This document shows, piece after piece, positions 26,181 through 34,168 of a stretch of DNA of 36,057 nucleotides. Within the stretch, counting starts at the first letter, position 1. Each line of letters opens with the position of its first letter. The translations under genes and the position numbers were made by a program. The stretch is from Paracoccaceae bacterium (GTDB lineage Bacteria > Pseudomonadota > Alphaproteobacteria > Rhodobacterales > Rhodobacteraceae): assembly GCA_014879735.1 (NCBI GenBank), contig JACSRN010000057.1, forward strand, positions 1-36,057. The letters are read 5' to 3'. The notes under the pieces are model-generated. The model was not told the DNA's origin. It did no database searches and saw nothing but the letters and a program-made list of their open reading frames with translations.

Positions 26181-28049
26181 ATGGCGAAAGACAGCGACGA
26201 CGACGTGAAGAAGCCGAAGCGCGGCGAGCGGACGGCCGGCTGGATTGTGACCGGCCTGCTGGTCCTGGGCCTTGGTGGCTTTGGCGTGCAGAGCTTCACC
26301 GGCGGCACCATCGTCAACATCGGTTCGGTGGGCGATGTCGACATCCCGGCCAAGAGCTATGGCCGCGCGATCCAGCAGCAGATGGCGACCATCTCGCAGC
26401 AACTGGGCCTGCAGGTCGACGCCGCCACGGCGCAGGCCTTCGGGCTGTTCAATCAGGCGCTGTCCTCGGTGGTGACGGCGGCCGCGCTGGACAACGAGGC
26501 GCAAAAAATCGGCCTTTCGGTCGGCGACGAGACGGTGGCCGCCGAGATCCGCAAGCAGGCGGCATTCCAGGGCACGGCGGGCGCCTTCGACCGGCAGGCC
26601 TATACCATGGTGCTGGACCGCAACGGCTGGACCGAGGAGGAATATGAGGAATCGCTGCGCGGCGACGCGGCACGCTCCCTGTTGCAGGGCGCCGTGACCG
26701 GCGGTTTCATCGCCCCCGCCGCAACCACCGATGCGCTTTACGCCTGGGCGGCCGAACGGCGCGGCTTCTCGCTGATCCGCCTGTCCGAGGCCGATCTGGC
26801 CGAGACCCTGCCCGGACCGACCGACGACGAGTTGAAAGCCTGGTATGACGGCCATATCGCCGATTTCACCCGGCCCGAAGCCACCCGCCTGCGCTATGCC
26901 GCGCTGCTGCCCGACGCGATCGCCAAGGATCAGCCGGTGGACGAGGCGACGCTGCGCAAGCTCTATGACGAGCGGATCGACGAATTCGTGGTGCCCGAAC
27001 GGCGGCTGGTCGAGCGGCTGGTCTATCCCGATGCCGCCGCCCGCGATGCCGCGATGGCCGAGGCCGCGGCGGGCGCCCGGTTCGAGGATCTGGTGGCGGC
27101 CCGCGGGCTGACGCTGGATGCGATCGATCTGGGCGACCTGTCGGAACAGGATCTGGGCGCCGCCGGCGCCGCGGTCTTTGCCGCCGAGGAAGGCGAGGTG
27201 GTCGCGGCCGAATCCGATCTGGGCCCCGCGCTGTTCCGGGTCAATGCCGCGCTCGACGGGCAGAACATCAGTTTCGAGGATGCGCGCGCCGACCTTGCCG
27301 CGGAAATGCAGGTCGATGCGGCAAAGCGCGCGATTGCGGCCAAGATCGAGGGGATCGACGACCTGCTCGCCGGTGGCGCTACGCTTGAAGAGCTGGCCCG
27401 CGACGAGGGGATGGAGCTTGGCACGCTGGACCACGTTCCCGGCCGGCAGGGCGACGAAAAGATCGCCGGCTACCAGGCTTTCCGCGAGGCGGCGGACAAG
27501 CTGAAGGAGGGCGATTTCGCCGAGGCGATCATCCTCGACGACGGCGGGGTCGTCACGATGGAATATGTCGAAACCGTCGCCTCCGCGCCGATCCCGCTCG
27601 ACGAGGTGCGCGAGGCCGTGGCAGAGGCCTGGCGCGCCGATGCGCTGGCTCGGGCGCTTGCCGCGCAGGCACAGACCTTCAAGGCCGCAGCCGAGGGCGG
27701 CGCGGCGCTGGGCACGCTGGGCATCGTCGACCGCACGGCCGAGATCGGCCGTGACGGCACGGTCAGGGCCGCACCCGACGGGCTGCTGAGCGAGATCTTC
27801 GCGATGAAGGAAGGCGAGATCCGGATCTTCGAAGAGGGGGATTTCGTGGCGCTGGTCCGGCTTGACGCGGTTGCGCCGGCGGCACAATCCGGCGAGGGCG
27901 CAGATGCGATGAAGGCCGCCATTGCCGGTCAGTTCGAACAGGCCTTTGCCGAGGATGCCTTCGCGGCCTTCGCCGCCGCCGTGACCGCGGGCGCCGGCAT
28001 CGCCCTTGACCAGTCGGCGATCAATGCCGTCAACGCCAGCGTGCAGTGA
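26181..28049 (+). CDS. ppiD: PpiD-like membrane-anchored periplasmic chaperone/peptidyl-prolyl isomerase
   Basis: A 622-residue protein with a short basic cytoplasmic start (KKPKRGERT), one membrane helix (about 21-40, WIVTGLLVLGLGGFGVQSF) and a large periplasmic part. An N-terminal SurA-like chaperone domain (about 45-220) is followed by a parvulin-like domain (about 270-370, with RLVERLVYPDAAARDAAMAEA and GDLSEQDLG), and a second helical and C-terminal domain. It should help folding of exported proteins near the translocon. I start it at the ATG at 26181 (MAKDSDDD); an upstream ATG adds unlikely residues. It overlaps trpE by one base, a pairing I associate with Rhodobacterales. Confidence 0.9.
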   Translation: MAKDSDDDVKKPKRGERTAGWIVTGLLVLGLGGFGVQSFTGGTIVNIGSVGDVDIPAKSYGRAIQQQMATISQQLGLQVDAATAQAFGLFNQALSSVVTAAALDNEAQKIGLSVGDETVAAEIRKQAAFQGTAGAFDRQAYTMVLDRNGWTEEEYEESLRGDAARSLLQGAVTGGFIAPAATTDALYAWAAERRGFSLIRLSEADLAETLPGPTDDELKAWYDGHIADFTRPEATRLRYAALLPDAIAKDQPVDEATLRKLYDERIDEFVVPERRLVERLVYPDAAARDAAMAEAAAGARFEDLVAARGLTLDAIDLGDLSEQDLGAAGAAVFAAEEGEVVAAESDLGPALFRVNAALDGQNISFEDARADLAAEMQVDAAKRAIAAKIEGIDDLLAGGATLEELARDEGMELGTLDHVPGRQGDEKIAGYQAFREAADKLKEGDFAEAIILDDGGVVTMEYVETVASAPIPLDEVREAVAEAWRADALARALAAQAQTFKAAAEGGAALGTLGIVDRTAEIGRDGTVRAAPDGLLSEIFAMKEGEIRIFEEGDFVALVRLDAVAPAAQSGEGADAMKAAIAGQFEQAFAEDAFAAFAAAVTAGAGIALDQSAINAVNASVQ

Positions 28050-29554
28050 TGCTGCAGCCTGCCTTCGACGTCTTCGAGAAAGCCTGGAACGAGGGCCGGA
28101 ACCAGATCGTCTGGGCACGGATCGCCGCCGACCTCGACACGCCGGTCAGCCTGATGCTGAAACTGGGCGAGGCAAGGGCCGATACCTTCGTGCTGGAATC
28201 GGTGACGGGGGGAGAGGTTCGCGGCCGTTATTCCATCGTGGGCCTGAAACCCGATCTGATCTGGCGCTGCAACGGCACGGTTTCGGAAATCAACCGCGAC
28301 GCCCGGTTCGACCGGGCCGCCTTCCGCCCGCTGGCAGGCCATCCGCTCGATACGCTGCGGGCACTGATCGGCGAATGCCGGATCGAGATGCCCGAGGGGC
28401 TGCCCGCCGCCTCGGCTGGGCTGTTCGGCTATCTCGGCTATGACATGATCCGGCTCGTCGAGCGGCTGCCGGCGGTGAACCCCGATCCCATTGGCCTGCC
28501 CGATGCGCTGCTGATGCGGCCCTCGGTCATCGCCGTCCTTGACGGGGTGAAGGGCGATGTCACGCTGGTCGCGCCGGCCTGGGCCGGATCGGGCCTTTCC
28601 GCGCGGGCGGCCTATGCCCAGGCGGCAGAACGGGTGATGGATGCGCTGCGCGACCTCGACCGCGCGCCGGCCGTTCCGCGCGATCTCGGGCCGTCGCTCA
28701 GCGTCGGCACTCCACGGTCGAACTTCAGCCATGACGGCTACAAGGCCGCGGTCGAACAGGCCAAGGACTATATCCGCGCCGGCGACATCTTCCAGGTCGT
28801 GCCGTCGCAGCGCTGGGCGATGGATTTCCCGCTGCCGCCGTTTGCCTTCTACCGCAGCCTGCGGCGCACCAACCCCTCGCCCTTCATGTTCTTCTTCAAC
28901 TTCGGCGGCTTTCAGGTCATTGGCGCCAGCCCCGAGATCCTCGTGCGGCTGCGCGATGGCGAGGTGACGGTGCGCCCCGTTGCCGGCACCCGCAAGCGCG
29001 GCGCCACGCCCGAGGAGGACCGCGCACTGGAGGCCGACCTGCTGTCGGACCGCAAGGAACTGGCGGAACATCTGATGCTGCTCGACCTCGGGCGCAACGA
29101 CGTGGGCCGGGTGGCAAAGATCGGCACCGTGCGCCCGACCGAGAAATTCACCATCGAGCGCTACAGCCACGTCATGCACATCGTCTCGAATGTGGTGGGC
29201 GAGATCCGCGAGGGCGAGGACGCGCTGTCGGCGCTGCTGGCGGGGCTGCCGGCCGGCACCGTCTCGGGCGCGCCCAAGGTGCGGGCGATGGAGATCATCG
29301 ACGAGCTGGAGCCGGAGAAGCGCGGCGTCTATGGCGGCGGTGTCGGCTATTTTGCCGCCAATGGCGAGATGGATTTCTGCATCGCATTGCGCACCGCGGT
29401 GCTGAAGGACGAGACGCTCTATATCCAGGCCGGCGGCGGCGTGGTCTATGACAGCGACCCCGAGGCAGAGTATCAGGAAACCGTCAACAAATCCAACGCG
29501 CTGCGTCGCGCGGCCGAGGATGCCGGCCTGTTCGCCGGCCGCGGCAACGGCTGA
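28049..29554 (+). CDS. trpE: anthranilate synthase component I
   Basis: TrpE makes anthranilate from chorismate with ammonia or glutamine, the entry to tryptophan synthesis. The 501-residue protein has the N-terminal allosteric segment LESVTGGEVRGRYSIVG (about 50-66; the LLES-type motif binds tryptophan in homologues). The chorismate-binding C-terminal half has GDIFQVVPSQR (about 245-255), ASPEILVRL, RPVAGTRKRGATPEED, LLDLGRNDVGRVA, and GGGVVYDSDPEAEYQETVNKS. The ATG shares one base with the ppiD stop codon. No trpG follows: the next gene is on the opposite strand, so the amidotransferase subunit must be encoded elsewhere. Confidence 0.96.
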   Translation: MLQPAFDVFEKAWNEGRNQIVWARIAADLDTPVSLMLKLGEARADTFVLESVTGGEVRGRYSIVGLKPDLIWRCNGTVSEINRDARFDRAAFRPLAGHPLDTLRALIGECRIEMPEGLPAASAGLFGYLGYDMIRLVERLPAVNPDPIGLPDALLMRPSVIAVLDGVKGDVTLVAPAWAGSGLSARAAYAQAAERVMDALRDLDRAPAVPRDLGPSLSVGTPRSNFSHDGYKAAVEQAKDYIRAGDIFQVVPSQRWAMDFPLPPFAFYRSLRRTNPSPFMFFFNFGGFQVIGASPEILVRLRDGEVTVRPVAGTRKRGATPEEDRALEADLLSDRKELAEHLMLLDLGRNDVGRVAKIGTVRPTEKFTIERYSHVMHIVSNVVGEIREGEDALSALLAGLPAGTVSGAPKVRAMEIIDELEPEKRGVYGGGVGYFAANGEMDFCIALRTAVLKDETLYIQAGGGVVYDSDPEAEYQETVNKSNALRRAAEDAGLFAGRGNG

Positions 29555-29558
29555 AACC

Positions 29559-30452
29559 TCAGCCCTTTGCAGCCGGATCGGTCGCCGCCAGCGCCTTGAT
29601 CAGCCGCGCCCGGAGCGGGCCGAGATAGCGGTCGGACCACTCCATCCGCCGCCCCTTGCGGTCAGTGACGATGGCCCCCTCGGGCAGGTCACGCAGCACC
29701 TCGGCCTTCACCGCATCGCCCGGCAGCGTCACCGCCACCAGCCGCCCCCGCCGCGCCCGGACCCAGGGCAGCGCACCGTAGAGCCGGCCGAACCACAGCC
29801 GCGGGAACATCGTCTCGGTCGGCAGCTTCACGGCCAGCCGGCGCGGCACCGCGCGCATCCGCGGCTGCGCGACCCAGCTGATGAACCGCTCGTCGGCGAT
29901 CAGCGGGCGGAAACCGCCATTCGGATGCTGCGCCACGAGATCGAGAAAGCGCGCGGCGATGAAACCGCACCGGGCGGGATGGAAGACCACGACCGAGGAA
30001 TTTCCCCTGGCATAGCGCCGGCCCCCGGTCAGCCGGTAAAGCCGCCGCGCCACCGCGCCGAAGGGCAGGATCGCGCTTTGCAGGATGGCGATCTGGGCAT
30101 CATCGGCGACGGCGCCCAGCAATTGCGCGACATCGCCCAGAATCAGCGTATCAAGGTCGAGAAAGATCGCCGGCAGATCCGTGGGCAGCACGCCCTCGGC
30201 AAACATGCCAAGCTTGGCCTGGCAGCCTGACCGCTTCATCCAGGGCAGCAGAAACGCTTGGGGATGCGGCCTGGTCTCGATTCCGGCGTCAAGCCCCGGG
30301 CGCGGCCGGTCGGTGATCAGCACCGTGCGCGCCGGGCCGCGGCCCTGGGCATGAACCTCGCGCACCAGTGCATTCACATCGGCGCTGCCGTATTTCTCGC
30401 CCCAGGCGATCAGCACCAGTTGCCAGTCGTCCCCTCTTGCCTGTCCTGCCAT
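29559..30452 (-). CDS. GT-A-like glycosyltransferase-family protein, function unknown
   Basis: A 297-residue cytoplasmic protein with an N-terminal Rossmann-like start (WQLVLIAWGEKYGSADVNALV) and a DxD-type motif in PAIFLDLDTLILGDV (about residues 96-110). That motif, followed by SSVVVFHP (about 152-159), is typical of nucleotide-diphospho-sugar transferases of the GT-A fold (GT8-like). There are no membrane segments. The ATG at 30452 has GGGGGGA upstream. It ends four bases from trpE on the other strand, convergently, and may follow speB in one transcript. The acceptor and sugar are not predictable. Confidence 0.7.
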   Translation of the reverse strand: MAGQARGDDWQLVLIAWGEKYGSADVNALVREVHAQGRGPARTVLITDRPRPGLDAGIETRPHPQAFLLPWMKRSGCQAKLGMFAEGVLPTDLPAIFLDLDTLILGDVAQLLGAVADDAQIAILQSAILPFGAVARRLYRLTGGRRYARGNSSVVVFHPARCGFIAARFLDLVAQHPNGGFRPLIADERFISWVAQPRMRAVPRRLAVKLPTETMFPRLWFGRLYGALPWVRARRGRLVAVTLPGDAVKAEVLRDLPEGAIVTDRKGRRMEWSDRYLGPLRARLIKALAATDPAAKG

Positions 30453-30500
30453 GATCCCCCCATCGCCGCGGCCCGGCCCGGGCCGGGCAGCCTGCCACAA

Positions 30501-31466
30501 TCAGCGCTGCGTCCGCGCCCAGTGATAAAGGCAGATCAGGTCATAGGCCACATGGGCGCCGGCAATGGCGGTGGCGCCGGTGGTGTCATAGGGCGGTGAA
30601 ACCTCGACGATATCGCCGCCGACCAGATTGATCCCGGCCAGGTCGCGCAGCGCCGCGGCCGCCTGCCAGCTGTGCAGCCCGCCCCAGACCGGAGTGCCGG
30701 TGCCTGGCGCCACCGAAGGGTCGAGACAGTCGATGTCAAAGGTCAGATAGCAGGGCCGGTCGCCCACCACATCCTTGGCCACCGCGACGACATGCGCGAT
30801 GCCGCGCTCATGCACCTCGCGGGCGTCGAGAACGCGAAAGCCGAGGTAATCCTCGGTGGTGGTGCGGATGCCGATCTGAACCGAGGTCGCGGGATCGACG
30901 ATCCCGGTCTTCACCGCCTTGTACATCATCGTGCCATGGTCGATGCGGGTCAGGTCGTCATCGGGCCAGAGGTCGGAATGGGCGTCGAAATGGATCACCG
31001 ACAACGGCCCGAACTTCTCGGCATAGGCGCGCAGGATGGGATAGGTGATGTAATGGTCGCCCCCCAGCGTCACCGTGCCCGCCCCTGCGGCAAGGATGGT
31101 GCGAATATGGGCGGTCAGCCGGTCGGGGAAATCCGCGATCCTGGCATAGTCGAAGGCCAGGTCGCCGTAATCGATGACCGACAGGTCTTCCAGCGGATTG
31201 GTCGGCCAGCCATAGGGTGGATCATAGGGCTGCAGTGCACTGGCCTCGCGGATGGCGCGGGGACCGAAACGGGTGCCGGCGCGATGCGTCACCGCCTGGT
31301 CGAAGGGCACACCGGTGATGGCCAGGTCGACGCCGGCCAGATCCTTGCTATAGGTCCGGCGCAGGAAGCTGGTTGCGCCGCCAAACGCATTTTCAAAGGA
31401 ATAGCCCCGCAAACCTTGCCGGGTGAACGCAGTGTCGACCTGCGTCTTTGCATCTTCGAGTGCCAT
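30501..31466 (-). CDS. speB: SpeB-family ureohydrolase (agmatinase)
   Basis: A 321-residue manganese-dependent ureohydrolase, probably splitting agmatine to putrescine and urea. All metal ligands are present: His138 (GGDHYITYP), Asp161, His163, Asp165 (DAHSD), and Asp244, Asp246 (FDIDCLDP). The GTRFGPRAIREAS segment (64-76) is family-typical. I begin at the ATG at 31466 with GAGG upstream; the longer frame has no similarity. A class III aminotransferase of the type that uses putrescine lies upstream on the same strand, which supports the agmatine route. Guanidinobutyrase is the main alternative. Confidence 0.88.
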   Translation of the reverse strand: MALEDAKTQVDTAFTRQGLRGYSFENAFGGATSFLRRTYSKDLAGVDLAITGVPFDQAVTHRAGTRFGPRAIREASALQPYDPPYGWPTNPLEDLSVIDYGDLAFDYARIADFPDRLTAHIRTILAAGAGTVTLGGDHYITYPILRAYAEKFGPLSVIHFDAHSDLWPDDDLTRIDHGTMMYKAVKTGIVDPATSVQIGIRTTTEDYLGFRVLDAREVHERGIAHVVAVAKDVVGDRPCYLTFDIDCLDPSVAPGTGTPVWGGLHSWQAAAALRDLAGINLVGGDIVEVSPPYDTTGATAIAGAHVAYDLICLYHWARTQR

Positions 31467-31589
31467 GAGTGCCTCGGGTCTGTCAGTCGCCACGTCATTG
31501 CCAAGCGGGCCGGAGACGCGCGGATCCGGGTGGTGCAAGGGGCCATGATGCGGCGAATCTGTCAAGACCCCCAACAGCGGCCGCGCATG

Positions 31590-31658
31590 CCGGTTTCTTC
31601 AAAGAAACCGGACCGGAGCCTTCAAAAGGCTCCGCCGCGGAGTTTTCGAAAACTCCGC
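31590..31658. repeat. three consecutive hairpins (transcription terminator-like array)
   Basis: Three perfect inverted repeats follow each other within 69 bp. Hairpin 1 is CCGGTTTCTT/AAGAAACCGG at 31590-31611 (10-bp arms, 2-base loop). Hairpin 2 is CGGAGCCTT/AAGGCTCCG at 31614-31634 (9-bp arms, 3-base loop). Hairpin 3 is GCGGAGTTTT/AAAACTCCGC at 31637-31658 (10-bp arms, 2-base loop). Each has a GC base, an A/T apex and a loop of two or three bases. They lie between speB and the end of the class III aminotransferase gene, about 375 bp past its stop, and could act on either strand. Confidence 0.8.
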
Positions 31659-32032
31659 GCTGCGGCGGATCGGCCTGGCCGCCGCAGGCGGCAGGCCTGC
31701 CTGGGCGGCCGACCAGGGCGGGCGAAGGCCGATTGGCAGCCATCGGCAGGAAGCAGGCCGGATCACCGCGAACCCGGGCGCCAAAGGCAAGGCACCGGGC
31801 AAGCCCGCCCCGCATCGCCGCAGCCGCGGCGATGGCCAGGCCGGCCCGCGCGGCACCCGATACCGCGGCAGCGCCAGCACCACCGCAAAGCAAGCGAATG
31901 TCGGAACCCGCCCATCTGGCCCGGCAGTTCCCCTGCCCCCGGGTCCCGCGATCTGCGCCAGCCCCGGCATTCCCCGCCCGAGGCAAGTGCAGGGCCGCGG
32001 TCCTCACGCCTGGCCCCGTTGATCGGACCGCA
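31659..32032. other. non-coding stretch between the hairpin array and the class III aminotransferase
   Basis: About 375 bases of GC-rich DNA. Frames open on both strands give Pro/Ala/Arg-rich products that run through the hairpins and lack start signals or domains, so I do not call a gene. The speB promoter is expected to the left of the hairpins. Confidence 0.6.
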
Positions 32033-33436
32033 TCAGCCGATGCGATAGCCTTCCCGCACGAGGTCGTCCGTCACCTGCCGGATGGCGCGGTCCAGCACCT
32101 CGGCAACCCGGTCGACCTGGGCTTCGGTGATGACAAGCGGCGGCGACATCACGTTCAGATGACCGATCGGTCGGACAAGCAGGCCCATCGCCTCGCAGGC
32201 ATCCGAGATGCGCTTCGATTCCCCCGCCTCGTCAGGCAGCGGTGCCCGCGTCGCCTTGTCGCCAACGTTCTCGACGCAGAGCATCAACCCCTGCCCGCGC
32301 ACCTGCCCGACCAGCGGCAGATCGGCCAGTCCGGCCAGCCGGTCCTGGAAATACCGTCCCACCCGTGCCGCCTGCGCCAGAAGGTCCTCGCGCTCGATGA
32401 TCTCGATGTTTTTCAGCGCGGCCGCCGCGGCGACCGGATGGCCGGAATAGGTAAGACCGGAGGTGAACCAGCGATGCCCGCCCGCCGCCATTGCCTGCCA
32501 GATCCGGTCGGAAAAGATCACCGCCCCCAGGGGCACATAGCCCGAGGTCAGGCCCTTGGCGGTGCAGATGATGTCGGGCATCGCACCGAAGCAGGCTTCT
32601 GCAGCGAACCAGTGCCCCAGCCGGCCGAAACCCGTCACCACCTCGTCGGCGACGAACAGGATATCGTGCCGCCGGCAGACCGCCACCATCCGCGCCAGAT
32701 AGGTTTCGGGCGGCACGATCACCCCGCCCGAGGCCTGGATCGGCTCGGCGATGAAACCGCCGATCCGATCGGCGCCCACCCGCTCGATCAGCGCCTCGAA
32801 CTCTGCCACCAGCGCATCGCAGAACCCGGCCTCGGTCATGCCCTCGGGCCGGCGCCAGGGATCGGGGCAGGTCAGATGCCAGATGCCGTCCTCCTTGTAG
32901 CGAAACTCCTCCACCCGGTCGCCCGGTCGCTTGCCCACCGATTGCGACAGATAGGTCGAGCCGTGATAGGAATGGTCGCGGGCCACGATCCCGGTCTTCC
33001 CGGGCCGGCCCAGCGCATGCTGCACATAACCCACCATCCGCACCGCAGTATCGACCGCGGTCGAACCGCCGGTGGTGAAATGCACCCGGTTCAGGTCGCC
33101 CGGCGCGATTTCCGCCAGCTTTGCCGACAGCCGCGCCGAAGGATCGTTCGTCATGTCGACAAAGGTCGAGGAGAAGGCCAGGCGTTCGGCCTGTTCCGCG
33201 ATGGCCTGTGCCATCTCGCGGCGGCCAAGCCCGATGTTGGTGCACCAGAGCCCGCCCACCGCGTCAAGATACTGCCGCCCCTCCGCATCCCAGAGATCGC
33301 AACCCTGACCGCGCGAGATCACCAGCGCGCCCTCGCGCTCGAAAGAGCCGAAATTGGTCCAGGGATGCAGGGCATGGCGACGGTCCATCTCGCGCAGATC
33401 CGCGGGCGACGGGCGGTTCGTCAGGATGTCGGTCAT
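32033..33436 (-). CDS. class III (omega) aminotransferase, probably polyamine-related
   Basis: A 467-residue PLP enzyme of the class III family. It has HPWTNFGSF (24-32), YLDAVGGLWCTNIG (about 56-69), FTTGGSTAVDTAVRM (PLP phosphate), YHGSTYLSQSVG, the conserved FVADEVVTGFGRLG, and the PLP lysine in TAKGLTSGY (about residue 292). It resembles putrescine/beta-alanine-pyruvate transaminases (SpuC-like). The ureohydrolase gene downstream on the same strand suggests it removes the amino group of putrescine made from agmatine; this is inference. Alternatives are taurine or beta-alanine transaminase. Confidence 0.88.
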   Translation of the reverse strand: MTDILTNRPSPADLREMDRRHALHPWTNFGSFEREGALVISRGQGCDLWDAEGRQYLDAVGGLWCTNIGLGRREMAQAIAEQAERLAFSSTFVDMTNDPSARLSAKLAEIAPGDLNRVHFTTGGSTAVDTAVRMVGYVQHALGRPGKTGIVARDHSYHGSTYLSQSVGKRPGDRVEEFRYKEDGIWHLTCPDPWRRPEGMTEAGFCDALVAEFEALIERVGADRIGGFIAEPIQASGGVIVPPETYLARMVAVCRRHDILFVADEVVTGFGRLGHWFAAEACFGAMPDIICTAKGLTSGYVPLGAVIFSDRIWQAMAAGGHRWFTSGLTYSGHPVAAAAALKNIEIIEREDLLAQAARVGRYFQDRLAGLADLPLVGQVRGQGLMLCVENVGDKATRAPLPDEAGESKRISDACEAMGLLVRPIGHLNVMSPPLVITEAQVDRVAEVLDRAIRQVTDDLVREGYRIG

Positions 33437-33500
33437 CTCGGGTCCTCCTCGCCCCTTCTAGCGAATTGATCAAATTCGCGCCAGCCCGCCGCGGACCAAC

Positions 33501-33562
33501 CCCTTCCTCTTGACCAAAATACCCTCGGGGGAGGCCCGAATGGGCCGGGGGCGGAAGCCCCC
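33501..33562 (-). terminator. terminator-like repeat downstream of the DUF6636 gene
   Basis: In the minus-strand transcript two hairpins (GGGGGC/GCCCCC at 33547-33562 and GGCCC/GGGCC at 33533-33546) are followed by GAGGGTATTTTGGTCAAGAG. The layout and tail match the element at 18281-18309 near the XRE-cupin gene. It lies downstream of the DUF6636 stop codon (33752). Confidence 0.55.
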
Positions 33563-33645
33563 AAGACGGTGGATGCTGGGGCGAAAGCCCCCAGATGGTG
33601 ACGCCGGGCGAAAGCCCCCAGGCGGTGGCGCCGGGCAAAACGCCC
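33547..33645. repeat. four tandem hairpin units, about 27-30 bp each
   Basis: Units have stems GGGGGC/GCCCCC (33547-33562), GGGGC/GCCCC (from 33577), GGGC/GCCC (33606-33617) and GGGC/GCCC (33633-33645). On the plus strand the loops read GGAA, GAAA, GAAA and AAAAC, so the first three are GNRA-type tetraloops. The first three units share downstream GGTGG/GGTGA-type sequence and are clearly diverged copies of one repeat. On the minus strand they would follow the DUF6636 gene. They overlap the start of the terminator-like element. Confidence 0.75.
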
Positions 33646-33751
33646 TGCTTTCACAGACGGTCCCGCCGCGCGGCCCCGCGGGGCGCGTTCCGCGAAAGTT
33701 TCCCCGGGGCGGGCGAACCGCACGCCCCCCGCCGCACGCCCCGCGGGGGGC

Positions 33752-34168
33752 TCAGAACACGCGCTGCTTTGCCTTGGCGATGGAAAAGCCGTGACCCTGG
33801 CCATTGGTGCAGGTCATCCCGGATTTTTTCGAGGTGCAGGTCAGGGCGCCGAGGCTGACCGACTTGCCATAGCCCAGCACGAAGGCGCCGGGATCGAAGA
33901 CGCTGTCGCCCACGCAGGCCAGATAGCCCGGACCCCGGGCATCGACCTCGAAGGAGCTGCCCCATTCCAGATCGCAATCGGCCGGTCGCCTGCGGTAGCT
34001 CGGCGTCAACTCGGTCATGTCGCAGCGCACGCCCGCCCATTCGCCGGTCCAGATCGCACAGACGATATTGCCCGAGGGCGACCGGAAGGCGAGGTAATCC
34101 TGTGCCGCCGCCGGCAGCGCTGCCATGGCGAGCAGGAACGTCGAAGGTAGAATCAGCTTGAGCCGCAT
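33752..34168 (-). CDS. secreted DUF6636 protein
   Basis: A 138-residue protein with a clear signal peptide (about 1-22, ending AAA before QDYLAF). A compact domain follows that matches DUF6636: FRSPSGNIVCAIW (about 26-38), RCDMTELTP, the CDLEWGSSFEV segment, YLACVGDS, and the C-terminal LTCTSKKSGMTCTNGQGHGF. Six conserved Cys suggest disulfides in the periplasm or outside. The ATG at 34168 has GGGAGGG upstream. No function is known to me. Its first 44 bases lie on the opposite strand from the start of the Rep-like ORF. Confidence 0.85.
   Translation of the reverse strand: MRLKLILPSTFLLAMAALPAAAQDYLAFRSPSGNIVCAIWTGEWAGVRCDMTELTPSYRRRPADCDLEWGSSFEVDARGPGYLACVGDSVFDPGAFVLGYGKSVSLGALTCTSKKSGMTCTNGQGHGFSIAKAKQRVF

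Noticed and set aside
23859-28118. 1419-codon open frame on the minus strand
   Set aside because: It lies antisense to LysE, gpt, aminotransferase, ppiD and the start of trpE, all of which have clear family motifs. Its product is low-complexity (His/Arg/Gly/Ala) and lacks domains; long antisense frames are expected at this GC content.
31599-31970. 123-codon minus-strand frame over the triple hairpin
   Set aside because: Its C-terminus is simply the translated hairpins and the rest is Pro/Ala/Arg-rich; it looks like a commonly mis-called intergenic frame.
33264-33804. Minus-strand frames across the tandem hairpins (WGLSPG-type repeats)
   Set aside because: The apparent peptide repeats come from the tandem hairpin DNA; there is no start signal, and they overlap DUF6636 or the aminotransferase in another frame.
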